Of a stretch of DNA of 34,707 nt, positions 1-8,577 are shown one piece after another (positions within the stretch are counted from its first letter, which is position 1; each line of letters opens with the position of its first letter). The DNA is from Paracoccaceae bacterium (GTDB lineage Bacteria; Pseudomonadota; Alphaproteobacteria; Rhodobacterales; Rhodobacteraceae). The notes beneath the pieces were generated by a model that did no database searches, had not been told where the DNA came from, and saw nothing but the letters and a program-made list of their open reading frames with translations. The position numbers and the translations under genes were made by a program. Location: contig VYFX01000060.1 of NCBI GenBank assembly GCA_009842205.1, positions 1 through 34,707 on the forward strand, written 5' to 3'.

Positions 1-295
1 GAACATCAATTAAATTTTTCCCAAATTTACACTCAAAGGAGATTAGGAAAAAAATTGGATTTTATTTTTTTGCTCTGCCAGGATGACATAACAAAGAGGG
101 AAAAAAGTCTAATCAAAAAGGGTCATTGGTCTTTATAAAAAGTTCCTAGCAACGCTTTGGAGCCAAGCCTGTGATTTTTGGTTTCCCACCAGTAATTATA
201 CCCATTGGAATGAATAAATTTTGATGTTGGAATTGTGATTTTGATTTATAATATGAGCGATCGGAATTTACCGACCATGATTTTTGAGAGGCTAC
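1..295. other. Intergenic region upstream of msrA
   Basis: AT-rich stretch with several A and T runs and no credible open reading frame or structural RNA that I can recognise. A TATAAT hexamer at 247-252 could be the -10 of the msrA promoter, but no good -35 lies at 16-18 bases from it (TTGGAA at 227-232 is only 14 bases away). A short inverted repeat (TCGG at 261-264, CCGA at 271-274) lies between that hexamer and the gene. Nothing else is supported here. Confidence 0.4.
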
Positions 296-934
296 ATGTT
301 TTCATTGTTTAAAAAAACGGAAATACCAAGCAGGGCAGATTCACTCGTAGGTCGAACCACTGCCATACCAACTGCTGAGAAACATTTTTTAACCGGTAGG
401 CCCTTGAAAGGTCCTTATCCAGAAGGCTCCAAGCAGATAATACTGGGAATGGGTTGTTTTTGGGGAGTGGAGCGATTGTTTTGGAAGAAGGAGGGAGTCT
501 GGGTAACCTCGGTAGGATATGCTGGTGGTTTTACCCCAAACCCGACATACAAGGAAGTTTGTACTGGAATGACTGGTCATAACGAAGTCGTGAGCATTAT
601 CTATTTACCAGAAATCATAAGTATTATGGATATACTCAAGGTCTTTTGGGAAAATCATGATCCAACCCAAGGCATGAGGCAAGGGAATGACATCGGTACC
701 CAGTACCGGTCCGGGATATATTATTTTGATGCCGAACAAAAGAAATGTGCGGAGGATACAAGGGAAGTATATCAGGGAATCCTTGCATCCCAAAGGTTGG
801 GAACAATAACGACCGAGGTGGTTGAAGCACCCGAGTATTTCTTTGCAGAGGATTATCATCAACAATACTTGGCAAAGAATCCAGGTGGATATTGTGGTCT
901 CCGGGGAACAGGTCTGACCTGCCCGGTTGGTTAG
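296..934 (+). CDS. msrA: Peptide methionine sulfoxide reductase MsrA
   Basis: Thiol-dependent repair enzyme that reduces methionine-S-sulfoxide in oxidised proteins; likely cytoplasmic, as no signal peptide is seen. The protein is 212 residues from the ATG at 296. The family hallmark GCFWG is at residues 53-57 with catalytic Cys54, followed by the conserved VGYAGG, GHNE and the FWENHDPT / GNDIGTQYRS blocks. Two C-terminal cysteines (Cys200 and Cys209) match the resolving cysteines of the three-Cys E. coli type. I chose ATG 296, with a GAGAGG ribosome site at 286-291, over an in-frame TTG at 284. The following prmA begins about 11 bases after the stop, so the two are probably co-transcribed. 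Identification is firm. Confidence 0.95.
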   Translation: MFSLFKKTEIPSRADSLVGRTTAIPTAEKHFLTGRPLKGPYPEGSKQIILGMGCFWGVERLFWKKEGVWVTSVGYAGGFTPNPTYKEVCTGMTGHNEVVSIIYLPEIISIMDILKVFWENHDPTQGMRQGNDIGTQYRSGIYYFDAEQKKCAEDTREVYQGILASQRLGTITTEVVEAPEYFFAEDYHQQYLAKNPGGYCGLRGTGLTCPVG

Positions 935-945
935 GATATATTGGA

Positions 946-1836
946 TTGAACTCTGAAAACCCCCAATCAACCTGTTTTTCGATATTTACTTCTCTATACG
1001 GTGAGGTTAAAGCATACGAAGTAACGCATGCTCTCGAAAGAATTGTTCCGGAACCCATTGGGGTAGCAACCATCGAGATTGATGAGCGGAACAACCTGTG
1101 GGAGGTCTCGGCCTATTTCGATACCAAACCGGATGAGATTGCCATTTCATTGATTGAGAAATTGTATGATCTCAAGCCCTTCAAGGTTTCAAAATTGCCG
1201 AATACGGATTGGGTGGCAAAGGTAAACAGGGATCTGACTCCGGTGAGGGTTGGTAATTTCTGGATATACATCAACAAGGATCAAGGCAAGGCTCCCTCTG
1301 GAACCATTCCCATAGAAATTGCATCATCCATGGCCTTTGGCACAGGTCATCATGGTACAACCCAAGGGTGCCTGGAAATGCTGGAAAGAGTATATCACAA
1401 GAACCCCGAACTTGGTTCAATTGTGGATATCGGTTGTGGAACCGGCATATTGTCAATGGCTGCCAGCCAGTTGTGGGGTTGCAAAATCCTGGCCAGTGAC
1501 AATGATGCTGTTGCCATAGAGGTAACCCTTGAAAACACCAGGGCTAATCTAATGGAAAGCCAGATAATTTGTACCATTGCCGATGGTTTTGAACATTTCA
1601 TCCACAAGGATATGTCTCCCTTTGATCTGATTATTGCCAATATTCTTCTTAAACCGCTTGTTGGTTTGGCTCCTGACGTAAACAAGCACCTAAAAGATGG
1701 AGGGGCGGCAATTCTCTCTGGTATCATGCTCAATCAGGAGCATCAATTATCAACAAGTTATGAAGAGCATGGCTTTTGTGTAAAGGATAGAATAGTCCTG
1801 GATGAATGGGTAACCCTGCTTCTAACAAAAAAGTAG
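946..1836 (+). CDS. prmA: Ribosomal protein L11 methyltransferase PrmA
   Basis: SAM-dependent methyltransferase that modifies ribosomal protein L11. About 296 residues from a proposed TTG start at 946, which has AGGA at 933-936 and begins just after the msrA stop. No ATG fits, and a TTG at 892 inside msrA is the alternative. The N-terminal half is the substrate-recognition part. The C-terminal half is a Rossmann methyltransferase with DIGCGTG near residues 161-167, the acidic ASDNDAVA segment and the IIANIL motif near residue 230 that replaces NPPY in this family. MAFGTGHHGTT just before the SAM domain is also PrmA-typical. The gene ends 10 bases from the convergent FAH-family gene. The start codon is less certain than the identity. 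Confidence 0.9.
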   Translation: MNSENPQSTCFSIFTSLYGEVKAYEVTHALERIVPEPIGVATIEIDERNNLWEVSAYFDTKPDEIAISLIEKLYDLKPFKVSKLPNTDWVAKVNRDLTPVRVGNFWIYINKDQGKAPSGTIPIEIASSMAFGTGHHGTTQGCLEMLERVYHKNPELGSIVDIGCGTGILSMAASQLWGCKILASDNDAVAIEVTLENTRANLMESQIICTIADGFEHFIHKDMSPFDLIIANILLKPLVGLAPDVNKHLKDGGAAILSGIMLNQEHQLSTSYEEHGFCVKDRIVLDEWVTLLLTKK

Positions 1837-1846
1837 ATTGGTTATT

Positions 1847-2686
1847 CTAACTGGCAGCAACAATTTTTTGAATTTGTGTCCCTAGCCCCTCGATTCCTAG
1901 TTTCATGGTTTGACCTGGTTTAAGGAACACGGGTGGTTTCAAGCCAAGACCTACTCCTGGAGGAGTCCCTGTCGGAATGATATCTCCCGGCTGGAGGGAC
2001 ATGAATCTGGAAATATAGCTTACCAGGGTTGATACCCCAAAAATCATGGTTTTGGTACTTCCATCCTGGCGTCTCAAATCATCTACCTCAAGCCACATCT
2101 TGAGATTTTGTGGATCAGGGATTTCATCGCGGGTAACCATCCATGGGCCTATCGGAGCAAAGGTATCACAGCTTTTACCCTTTATCCACTGACCGCCCTT
2201 TTCAATCTGAAACTCTCGCTCTGAAACATCGTTTACGACACAATATCCAGCCACATGATCCAGGGCATTTTCTTCACTGACATATTTTGCTTCCCTGGAG
2301 ATAACCACTCCCAGTTCGACTTCCCAATCGGTTTTGGTTGAGCCCCTTGGAAGGACGACATTATCGTTGGGACCAATAATGGATGAAGTGGCTTTCCCGA
2401 AGAGAATAGGTTCTTTGGGAATGGGGTTTCCGGTTTCTGCTGCATGGTCAGAATAATTGAGGCCTACACAAATCAACTTGCCTATTTTCCCTACACAAGG
2501 TCCGATACGGGTATTTTCAGGAAAAATGGGTAAGGAATTTATATCCAAACCTTCAGCCCATGATAAATCCTCAAGGGTTTTACCAGTAATATCAGGAATA
2601 ATTGAAGACAGATCACGATAATTCCCGGCCGCATCAATTACTGCTGGTTTTTCGGTCCCCGCTGGACCCAATCTTGCTAGTTTCAT
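1847..2686 (-). CDS. Fumarylacetoacetate hydrolase-family protein, probable 2,4-diketo-3-deoxy-sugar-acid hydrolase
   Basis: 279-residue FAH-fold metal-dependent C-C hydrolase. The metal-binding pattern is visible as DWEVELG (Glu122 and Glu124) and VVNDVSERE (Asp153), followed by WIKGKSCDTFAPIGP and TGTPPGVGLG, all typical of the FAH C-terminal domain. The N-terminal ~70 residues are the short capping domain of the single-domain bacterial type. It lies 38 bases downstream of an SDR gene on the same strand. SDR plus FAH is the pair (LRA5/LRA6-like) that oxidises a 2-keto-3-deoxy-L-sugar acid and cleaves the diketo product to pyruvate and lactate. The fold assignment is firm. The substrate is inferred from neighbourhood, and ureidoglycolate-lyase-like annotation would be a common alternative label. 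Confidence 0.82.
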   Translation of the reverse strand: MKLARLGPAGTEKPAVIDAAGNYRDLSSIIPDITGKTLEDLSWAEGLDINSLPIFPENTRIGPCVGKIGKLICVGLNYSDHAAETGNPIPKEPILFGKATSSIIGPNDNVVLPRGSTKTDWEVELGVVISREAKYVSEENALDHVAGYCVVNDVSEREFQIEKGGQWIKGKSCDTFAPIGPWMVTRDEIPDPQNLKMWLEVDDLRRQDGSTKTMIFGVSTLVSYISRFMSLQPGDIIPTGTPPGVGLGLKPPVFLKPGQTMKLGIEGLGTQIQKIVAAS

Positions 2687-2724
2687 GGTTTCACTTCTTT
2701 CTTCCTGGTAGCAGATAAAGATGG

Positions 2725-3486
2725 TTAGATCATGGTTCCGCCATCGATATTATAAAATTGACCGGTTATGAATGCTCCTCTGTCCGAGAGCAGGAAAGTA
2801 ACAACCCCAGAGACTTCTTCAGCTGTTCCGATTCTTTTCATGGGTTGCCTCATTTCGAAGTATTCCCTCGCTTGCTGGTAACTACCCATGGTTTTACCCA
2901 GTTCCTCACACCTTTGACGCCAAGAGGGTGTATCTACGGTTGCAGGACAAACAGCATTACAACGTATACCCTGATTGATAAAATCACAAGCAACAGATTT
3001 GGTCAAACCCAGTATGGCTGCCTTGGAAGAACCATATGCCAACCTGTCTGGAAAACCCTTGATCGATGAAACTACCGAAGAAATATTTACAATCGATCCG
3101 CCTCCATTCTGGATCATTTTTGGTATGGCAACCCTCAAGATATAGAACATGCTGTCAACATTCAGCGTAAATGATTTCTTCCATGAATCGGGGTCACAAT
3201 TCAAAATGCTTCCATGATGAACATACCCTGCAACATTCACGATACCATCAAAGGGTTCGTTGGTATTGACCAATCGGGTAATTCCAGCTTGGTCGGTTAC
3301 ATCAAGTTTCATTGTCGTAATATTGTCGGCAGCAATTTTTTCCAACCCTGCCACGTTAATATCAACAGCTGTAACCATTGCCCCTTCCTGAGCTGCTTCA
3401 AGTGCAACAGCCTTGCCTATACCGGCCGCAGCAGCCGTTACCAAAATGGATTTACCTTCCAGAGTGCCCGTCATATTCTTAACCAT
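2725..3486 (-). CDS. Short-chain dehydrogenase/reductase, BDH2-like (probable 2-keto-3-deoxy-sugar-acid dehydrogenase)
   Basis: 253-residue classical SDR. The cofactor loop reads TAAAAGIG (residues 17-24) instead of TGxxxGIG; this alanine-rich form is typical of the BDH2/DHRS6 group. AVDIN after beta-2 carries the Asp expected for NAD preference. NVAGYVHHG, the active-site Ser in NISSVVSS, YGSSK (YxxxK) and AVCPATVDTPS all align with that subfamily. It is first in a two-gene operon with the FAH-family hydrolase, and it is divergent from the glpV operon. Group members include 3-hydroxybutyrate dehydrogenases and L-fucose/L-rhamnose pathway dehydrogenases. The FAH partner favours the second role. 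A downstream in-frame ATG at 3474 is a possible alternative start. Confidence 0.8.
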   Translation of the reverse strand: MVKNMTGTLEGKSILVTAAAAGIGKAVALEAAQEGAMVTAVDINVAGLEKIAADNITTMKLDVTDQAGITRLVNTNEPFDGIVNVAGYVHHGSILNCDPDSWKKSFTLNVDSMFYILRVAIPKMIQNGGGSIVNISSVVSSIKGFPDRLAYGSSKAAILGLTKSVACDFINQGIRCNAVCPATVDTPSWRQRCEELGKTMGSYQQAREYFEMRQPMKRIGTAEEVSGVVTFLLSDRGAFITGQFYNIDGGTMI

Positions 3487-3766
3487 TGCAATAATTTGAG
3501 CCTAATCTTGTATTCTGTTCAATGCTTTTGCAGCAGGAAATTCATATACCTTTAAAATTCAGGATTTTAAACAAGGAAAATGATATCAAGGTCAAACCTT
3601 TGAAGAGTAATCAACCAAAACAAAACTCAAATGTATAATTTAACCGATGTGATGCTAGAATAAAGGAGCCATTAGACAATTAACAAAACCAGATTGACTC
3701 ATTATCTTTGTATATTGTATACCAGAGTCGGCTCTATGTATAATTTAGTTATTAAGGAGGACAGTT
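3487..3766. promoter_or_regulatory. Divergent promoter region between the SDR and glpV genes
   Basis: Shared regulatory gap of 280 bases. For the + strand there is TTGTAT at 3715-3720 and a perfect TATAAT at 3739-3744 with an 18-base spacer. A second -35-like TTGACT lies at 3694-3699 with TATACC at 3718-3723. An imperfect 12-base dyad (AGAGTCGGCTCT, 3724-3735) falls in the spacer of the first promoter, an operator-like position. A strong AAGGAGG ribosome site at 3754-3760 precedes the glpV ATG. The promoter for the minus-strand operon was not resolved. Confidence 0.5.
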
Positions 3767-5500
3767 ATGTCTAAAAAACTATTTGTAACCGCAGTTACAG
3801 TATTGTTTGCCTACGGGAGTTCTGCCCAGGCTGACATGGCCGCTGCAGAAAAATGGATTGACGAGGAATTTCAGCCATCCTCGCTCTCAAGGAGTGAACA
3901 GCTAGCCGAGATGGAGTGGTTTATTGAAGCCGCCAAACCTTACGCTGGAATGGAAATCAATGTTCTATCAGAAACAATTCCAACACACACCTATGAATCC
4001 GAAACGCTGACCCGTGCCTTTGAGGAGATTACCGGTATCAAGGTCAATCACCAGTTGCTGGGTGAAGGTGAAGTCGTTCAGGCTGTCCAAACCCAAATGC
4101 AGACACAGCGTAATCTCTATGATGGCTATGTCAATGATTCCGACTTGATCGGAACCCATGCCCGTCTTCAGTTGGCTTACAACCTGTCAGATCAAATGGC
4201 AGGTGATTGGGGCACAACAACCAATCCAGGAATAGATCTTGATGATTTCATCGGAGCATCCTTTACAACAGGACCCGACGGAAAACTCTATCAGTTGCCA
4301 GACCAGCAGTTTGCTAACCTCTACTGGTTCCGCAAGGATTGGTTTGACAGGGCCGATCTACAGACTCAATTCAAGGAACTCTACGGATATGATCTCGGTG
4401 TTCCGGTTAACTGGTCAGCCTATGAGGACATTGCTGAATTCTTCAGTGTTCATGTTCAGGAAATTGATGGTGTTCGGGTCTATGGTCACATGGATTATGG
4501 TAAAAGAGCACCTGACCTAGGTTGGCGTATGACGGATGCCTGGTTGTCGATGGCCGGTGCTGGCGATGTCGGTGAACCCAATGGTATTCCGGTTGATGAA
4601 TGGGGTATCCGCATGGAAGCAGGTTCCTGTAATCCTGTCGGGGCAAGTGTGAGTCGAGGAGGCGCTGCCAATGGGCCGGCTGCAGTCTATGCAATCCGCA
4701 AATGGGATGAATGGCTCAGGAATTACGCTCCACCGGGTGCAGCATCTTATGACTTCTACCAGTCATTGCCAGCATTGTCTCAGGGTAATGTTGCTCAGCA
4801 GATTTTCTGGTACACGGCGTTTACAGCTGATATGGTTGCCTCTCAAGAAGACGGAAACAACACTGTTGATGCTGAAGGTACTCCCCTCTGGCGCATGGCT
4901 CCAAGTCCCCATGGACCGTATTGGACCGAAGGTCAGAAAGTTGGTTATCAGGATGCCGGTTCCTGGACTTTCCTGAAATCCACACCATCCGAGCGGGCTC
5001 AAGCCGCATGGCTCTATGCACAGTTTGTCACATCAAAGACGGTTGATGTCAAAAAATCCCATGTTGGCCTGACCTTCATCAGAAACTCAACGGCGAATCA
5101 CGAGAGTTTCACCGAGCGGGCGCCGAAGCTTGGCGGATTGGTCGAGTTTTATCGTTCACCCGATAGAACAGCATGGTCTCCGACTGGTATCAACGTTCCC
5201 GATTATCCCAAGCTTGCCCAGATTTGGTGGCAACAGATCGGTGATGTGAATTCCGGTGCCTTTACTCCACAAGAGGCGATGGACCGTCTGGCAGCCGAGA
5301 TGGATGCAACCATGGCTCGTATGCAGGCTGCTGACGAAGCGGCCTCTGTTTACGGCGGTTGTGGACCGAGACTCAACGAGGAGCGGGATCCGGAATATTG
5401 GCTTGGCCAACCTGGAGCGCCCAAGGCCAAACTCGAAAACGAGAAGCCACAGGGTGAAACAGTTCGATACGAAGATATCGTAGCGCGCTGGAATAATTAA
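3767..5500 (+). CDS. glpV: Glycerol-type ABC transporter substrate-binding protein (GlpV-like)
   Basis: 577-residue periplasmic binding protein for an ABC importer. Residues 1-22 form a signal peptide ending in AQA. The mature part has the large cluster D-type sugar/polyol-binding layout, with MEINVLSETIPTHTYES near the start and a long C-terminal tail, longer than ordinary ~420-residue sugar-binding proteins. The assignment to the GlpV family rests on overall sequence resemblance plus the genes behind it: two ATPases, two permeases and a small DUF2160-like protein, the set described as GlpSTPQUV for glycerol uptake in Rhizobium leguminosarum. As I recall, that operon lists the binding protein last; here it is first. 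The gene has a very strong ribosome site and a hairpin after its stop, which fits a need for excess binding protein. Confidence 0.85.
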   Translation: MSKKLFVTAVTVLFAYGSSAQADMAAAEKWIDEEFQPSSLSRSEQLAEMEWFIEAAKPYAGMEINVLSETIPTHTYESETLTRAFEEITGIKVNHQLLGEGEVVQAVQTQMQTQRNLYDGYVNDSDLIGTHARLQLAYNLSDQMAGDWGTTTNPGIDLDDFIGASFTTGPDGKLYQLPDQQFANLYWFRKDWFDRADLQTQFKELYGYDLGVPVNWSAYEDIAEFFSVHVQEIDGVRVYGHMDYGKRAPDLGWRMTDAWLSMAGAGDVGEPNGIPVDEWGIRMEAGSCNPVGASVSRGGAANGPAAVYAIRKWDEWLRNYAPPGAASYDFYQSLPALSQGNVAQQIFWYTAFTADMVASQEDGNNTVDAEGTPLWRMAPSPHGPYWTEGQKVGYQDAGSWTFLKSTPSERAQAAWLYAQFVTSKTVDVKKSHVGLTFIRNSTANHESFTERAPKLGGLVEFYRSPDRTAWSPTGINVPDYPKLAQIWWQQIGDVNSGAFTPQEAMDRLAAEMDATMARMQAADEAASVYGGCGPRLNEERDPEYWLGQPGAPKAKLENEKPQGETVRYEDIVARWNN

Positions 5501-5511
5501 ATTCAAGTGAA

Positions 5512-5533
5512 AGGAGTGCCCTCGGGCACTCCT
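5512..5533 (+). terminator. Intercistronic hairpin after glpV
   Basis: Perfect inverted repeat AGGAGTGCC (5512-5520) / GGCACTCCT (5525-5533) with the tetraloop CTCG. It lies 11 bases after the glpV stop and about 40 bases before the next start. It has no following T run, so it looks more like a 3' stabilising or RNase-processing element, or a weak attenuator, than a full intrinsic terminator. It would leave glpV mRNA in excess over the ATPase and permease mRNA. Confidence 0.65.
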
Positions 5534-5571
5534 ACACCATATCATGAATTAAGAAATTCTATTAAACTGCA

Positions 5572-6651
5572 ATGACACTGGAACTTGCAAATGTTACCAA
5601 GAATATCGGAGCAGAAACCCATATCTTTGAGACATCACTGAGTTTCGCTCCCGGCAGGTTCAATATTCTTCTCGGAGCAACGAATGCCGGCAAAACCACA
5701 TTGATCAAGCTCATGGCTGGGCTGGAACGCCCGACATCAGGTGAAGTAAGGGTTGACGGTTGCAATGTCACCGGTATTAGTCCACAAAAGCGAAATATCG
5801 CTCTTGTACATCAGTTTTTCATAAATTACCCCCATATGACCGTTTATGAAAATATCGCATCTCCCTTGCGCGTTGCAGGTATAGAAAGAGCCGAATTGGA
5901 TCGTAGAGTCAGAAAGGCAGCTGATGTCCTCCAGTTAGGCCCCATGCTTGAACGACGTCCACAGGAACTGTCAGGTGGACAACAGCAACGAACTGCAATT
6001 GCACGGGCAATCGTCAAGGATTCAACTGCAGTCTTCTTCGATGAACCACTAGCCAATCTGGATTATAAATTGCGTGAGGAACTCCGAGAGCAGCTCCCGG
6101 AACTTCTTGGTGAGCGTGGTTCGGTGGTGGTTTATGCTACATCTGATCCGACCGAGGCCCTTTTGCTTGGAGGATATACGGCGTTGGTTCATGAGGGCAG
6201 AATAACCCAATTTGGACCAACTTCAACGATTTACCGTTCTCCTGCCAACCTGATCTCTGCACGGGTGTTTTCGGATCCACCCATCAATCTCGGACATGTC
6301 GAGAAACGGGGTAGCAAGATACATTTTGGTACCATCAGCTGGGAGGCCACAGGTGAAGCCATTAACCTCAGAGATGGTAAATATACCATGGGTATTCGTC
6401 CTCATCATGTTTCACCCACGCAACCGGCAGAATTTTCGATTCCGGTCACGGATCGAGTGAAAATTACCGAGCTGAGCGGTTCGGAAAGTGTTGCGTATTT
6501 TTCTCTGGAGGGAAGTGATTGGGTCAGTCTGTCAGCGGGTACGCATCCTTTCGAAGTTGGCAAGGAGCATGAGTTTTACCTTATGCCAAAAAGATGCTTC
6601 TATTTTGGTCCAGACGGAACTCTCGCAGCTAAGGGTTCGAGTGATGGCTAG
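5572..6651 (+). CDS. glpS: ABC transporter ATP-binding protein GlpS-like
   Basis: 359-residue ATPase of the importer, with an N-terminal nucleotide-binding domain and a C-terminal TOBE-like regulatory part. The Walker A loop is GATNAGKT (residues 35-42), Q-loop Gln81, a canonical LSGGQ signature at 133-137 and Walker B FFDEP with Asp157/Glu158. The H-loop is YATSDPTEA, with Ser191 where ABC ATPases carry His. On its own nucleotide site this subunit is therefore degenerate, but it supplies a good signature motif to the partner ATPase. The ribosome site before ATG 5572 is weak, which fits lower expression than glpV. It overlaps the next gene by 8 bases. Family placement is firm; the glycerol role follows from the operon. 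Confidence 0.87.
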   Translation: MTLELANVTKNIGAETHIFETSLSFAPGRFNILLGATNAGKTTLIKLMAGLERPTSGEVRVDGCNVTGISPQKRNIALVHQFFINYPHMTVYENIASPLRVAGIERAELDRRVRKAADVLQLGPMLERRPQELSGGQQQRTAIARAIVKDSTAVFFDEPLANLDYKLREELREQLPELLGERGSVVVYATSDPTEALLLGGYTALVHEGRITQFGPTSTIYRSPANLISARVFSDPPINLGHVEKRGSKIHFGTISWEATGEAINLRDGKYTMGIRPHHVSPTQPAEFSIPVTDRVKITELSGSESVAYFSLEGSDWVSLSAGTHPFEVGKEHEFYLMPKRCFYFGPDGTLAAKGSSDG

Positions 6652-7720
6652 GATCACCCTGGACAACCTGAAGCACAGCTATAGTGCCAATCCTGTTTCA
6701 ATGGATGATTATGCCCTGAAGGAAATTGATCTTGACTGGACCGACGGAGGTGCCTATGCGCTCCTGGGTCCCTCGGGATGTGGCAAATCCACCTTGTTGA
6801 ACATAATTTCGGGCTTGTTGAATCCAACAAGCGGCAGGGTAATGTTTGATGGAGAAGATGTTACAGCACTTCCACCCGACAAGCGTAATATTGCTCAAGT
6901 CTTCCAGTTTCCGGTGATCTACGACACCATGACTGTGTACGACAATCTGGCTTTTCCTCTAAGAAATCGCGGGGTTGAACGTGAGCAAATAGATAACCGG
7001 GTTCATGAAATCGCAACCATGCTGGAACTCACAGACAGTCTTTCAACCCGTGCCTCGCATTTGACACCAGACAACAAGCAAAAGATTTCAATGGGGCGAG
7101 GACTTGTACGGGACGACGTAAATGTGATCATGTTTGATGAACCACTAACGGTAATTGATCCTGAATTGAAGTGGAAACTGCGTTCCAAACTCAAGGAGTT
7201 GCACCAAAGTATTGCCTCAACAATGATATATGTCACACACGATCAAACTGAAGCACTGACTTTCGCCGATCAGGTTGTCGTCATGCAAGAGGGAGAGATT
7301 GTACAAATTGGAACGCCCATAGAACTCTTCGAGCGACCCCTGCATACTTTTGTCGGACATTTCATTGGCTCTCCAGGGATGAATATTCTACCGGCAGAGA
7401 TGGTTAATGGTAGTGTACGTTTCTTGGATCATCCAGTGGAACTAGAAGGTCCGATCAAGGACAGCAAGGGCTCACTGGAGATAGGTATTAGACCTGAATA
7501 TGTTCGAATTGGGACCAAGGGCATACCGGCGGTAATACGCAAGGTAGCTGATATTGGCCGTCGTACTGTTATCGAAGCCTGTGTCAATGATATTCTTGTC
7601 AACGCAATCACCGAGAAAGTTCCGCCCGAAACAGGACAAGAAGTTCATCTGGAATTCGAGCCAAACCAAACCCGGCTCTATGCTGACAGTTGGATCGCAA
7701 CAGAGGTGGGGGCACAATGA
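6644..7720 (+). CDS. glpT: ABC transporter ATP-binding protein GlpT-like
   Basis: 358-residue second ATPase of the importer (not the GlpT antiporter of enterobacteria, which shares the name). I chose ATG 6644, where homology begins (MARITLDNLKHSYS); an upstream reading frame runs into glpS but has no support. Walker A GPSGCGKS (42-49), Q-loop Gln88, Walker B MFDEP (Asp165, Glu166) and H-loop YVTHDQTEA (His199) are all canonical. The signature is replaced by LTPDN (140-144). This is the mirror image of the GlpS pattern, so the pair should form one complete and one broken nucleotide site. Its stop overlaps the next start as ATGA. Confidence 0.88.
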   Translation: MARITLDNLKHSYSANPVSMDDYALKEIDLDWTDGGAYALLGPSGCGKSTLLNIISGLLNPTSGRVMFDGEDVTALPPDKRNIAQVFQFPVIYDTMTVYDNLAFPLRNRGVEREQIDNRVHEIATMLELTDSLSTRASHLTPDNKQKISMGRGLVRDDVNVIMFDEPLTVIDPELKWKLRSKLKELHQSIASTMIYVTHDQTEALTFADQVVVMQEGEIVQIGTPIELFERPLHTFVGHFIGSPGMNILPAEMVNGSVRFLDHPVELEGPIKDSKGSLEIGIRPEYVRIGTKGIPAVIRKVADIGRRTVIEACVNDILVNAITEKVPPETGQEVHLEFEPNQTRLYADSWIATEVGAQ

Positions 7721-8577
7721 GAACTGTAAACCAGCGTGGGTGGTTATTTGTTCTGCCGGTTCTTTTGCTTGTCGCTTTCAATGCCCTTGTACCTTTGATG
7801 ACCGTGGTCAATTATTCGGTCCAGGAAACCTTCGGGAACAACCAGTTTTTCTGGGTCGGATTGAGGTGGTTTGAAGAAATTCTCCAATCTGAGCGTTTCC
7901 ATGCAGCTCTCGGCCGACAGATGCTGTTTACTGTAACCATCCTGATCATAGAAATTCCCTTGGGAGTTGCCATAGCCCTTGCCATGCCACGTCGGGGGTT
8001 CTGGGTACCAGTTTGCCTTGTATTAATGTCATTGCCTCTCCTCATACCCTGGAATGTTGTCGGTGCCATGTGGAACATATTTACCCTGCCGGATATCGGT
8101 TTATTGGGCTATACCTTGAACAATGTTCTTGGCATAGACTACAACATGACCCAAGATCCATTTGCAGCCTGGATTACCGTAATCGTGATGGATGTCTGGC
8201 ACTGGACATCCCTGGTTGTTCTATTGTCTTATGCAGGTTTGATCTCAATTCCCGAGGCTTACTATCAGGCTGCAAAAATTGATGGTGCATCCAATTGGTC
8301 GGTATTTCGCCATATTCAGTTACCCAAGATGAAGCGGGTACTTACTATTGCCGTTCTCTTGAGGTTCATGGACAGTTTCAATATTTACACCGAGCCGTTT
8401 GTTCTGACAGGTGGTGGTCCAGGAAACTCCACAACGCTGCTTTCAATTGATCTGGTCAAAGTAGCACTTGGCCAGTTTGACCTTGGCCCAGCAGCAGCAA
8501 TGAGCCTGATTTACTTTGCCATTACCCTGGCAGTGTCTTGGCTGTTTTATACCCTCATGACAAGGGATGACCGATGA
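7717..8577 (+). CDS. glpP: ABC transporter permease GlpP-like
   Basis: 286-residue inner-membrane permease of the MalF/binding-protein-dependent type, with about six hydrophobic segments beginning with GWLFVLPVLLLVAFNALVPL. The cytoplasmic EAA loop, which contacts the ATPases, is visible as EAYYQAAKIDGASNWSVFRH near residue 190. The start at ATG 7717 overlaps the glpT stop (ATGA), a sign of translational coupling. The extra upstream in-frame residues have no homology support. Identity as a permease is firm; the substrate is inferred from the operon. Confidence 0.9.
   Translation: MRTVNQRGWLFVLPVLLLVAFNALVPLMTVVNYSVQETFGNNQFFWVGLRWFEEILQSERFHAALGRQMLFTVTILIIEIPLGVAIALAMPRRGFWVPVCLVLMSLPLLIPWNVVGAMWNIFTLPDIGLLGYTLNNVLGIDYNMTQDPFAAWITVIVMDVWHWTSLVVLLSYAGLISIPEAYYQAAKIDGASNWSVFRHIQLPKMKRVLTIAVLLRFMDSFNIYTEPFVLTGGGPGNSTTLLSIDLVKVALGQFDLGPAAAMSLIYFAITLAVSWLFYTLMTRDDR

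Noticed and set aside
6488-6643. Extended N-terminus of the second importer ATPase reaching into the first
   Set aside because: ABC ATPase homology begins at ATG 6644, and the extension is only an open stretch inside glpS.
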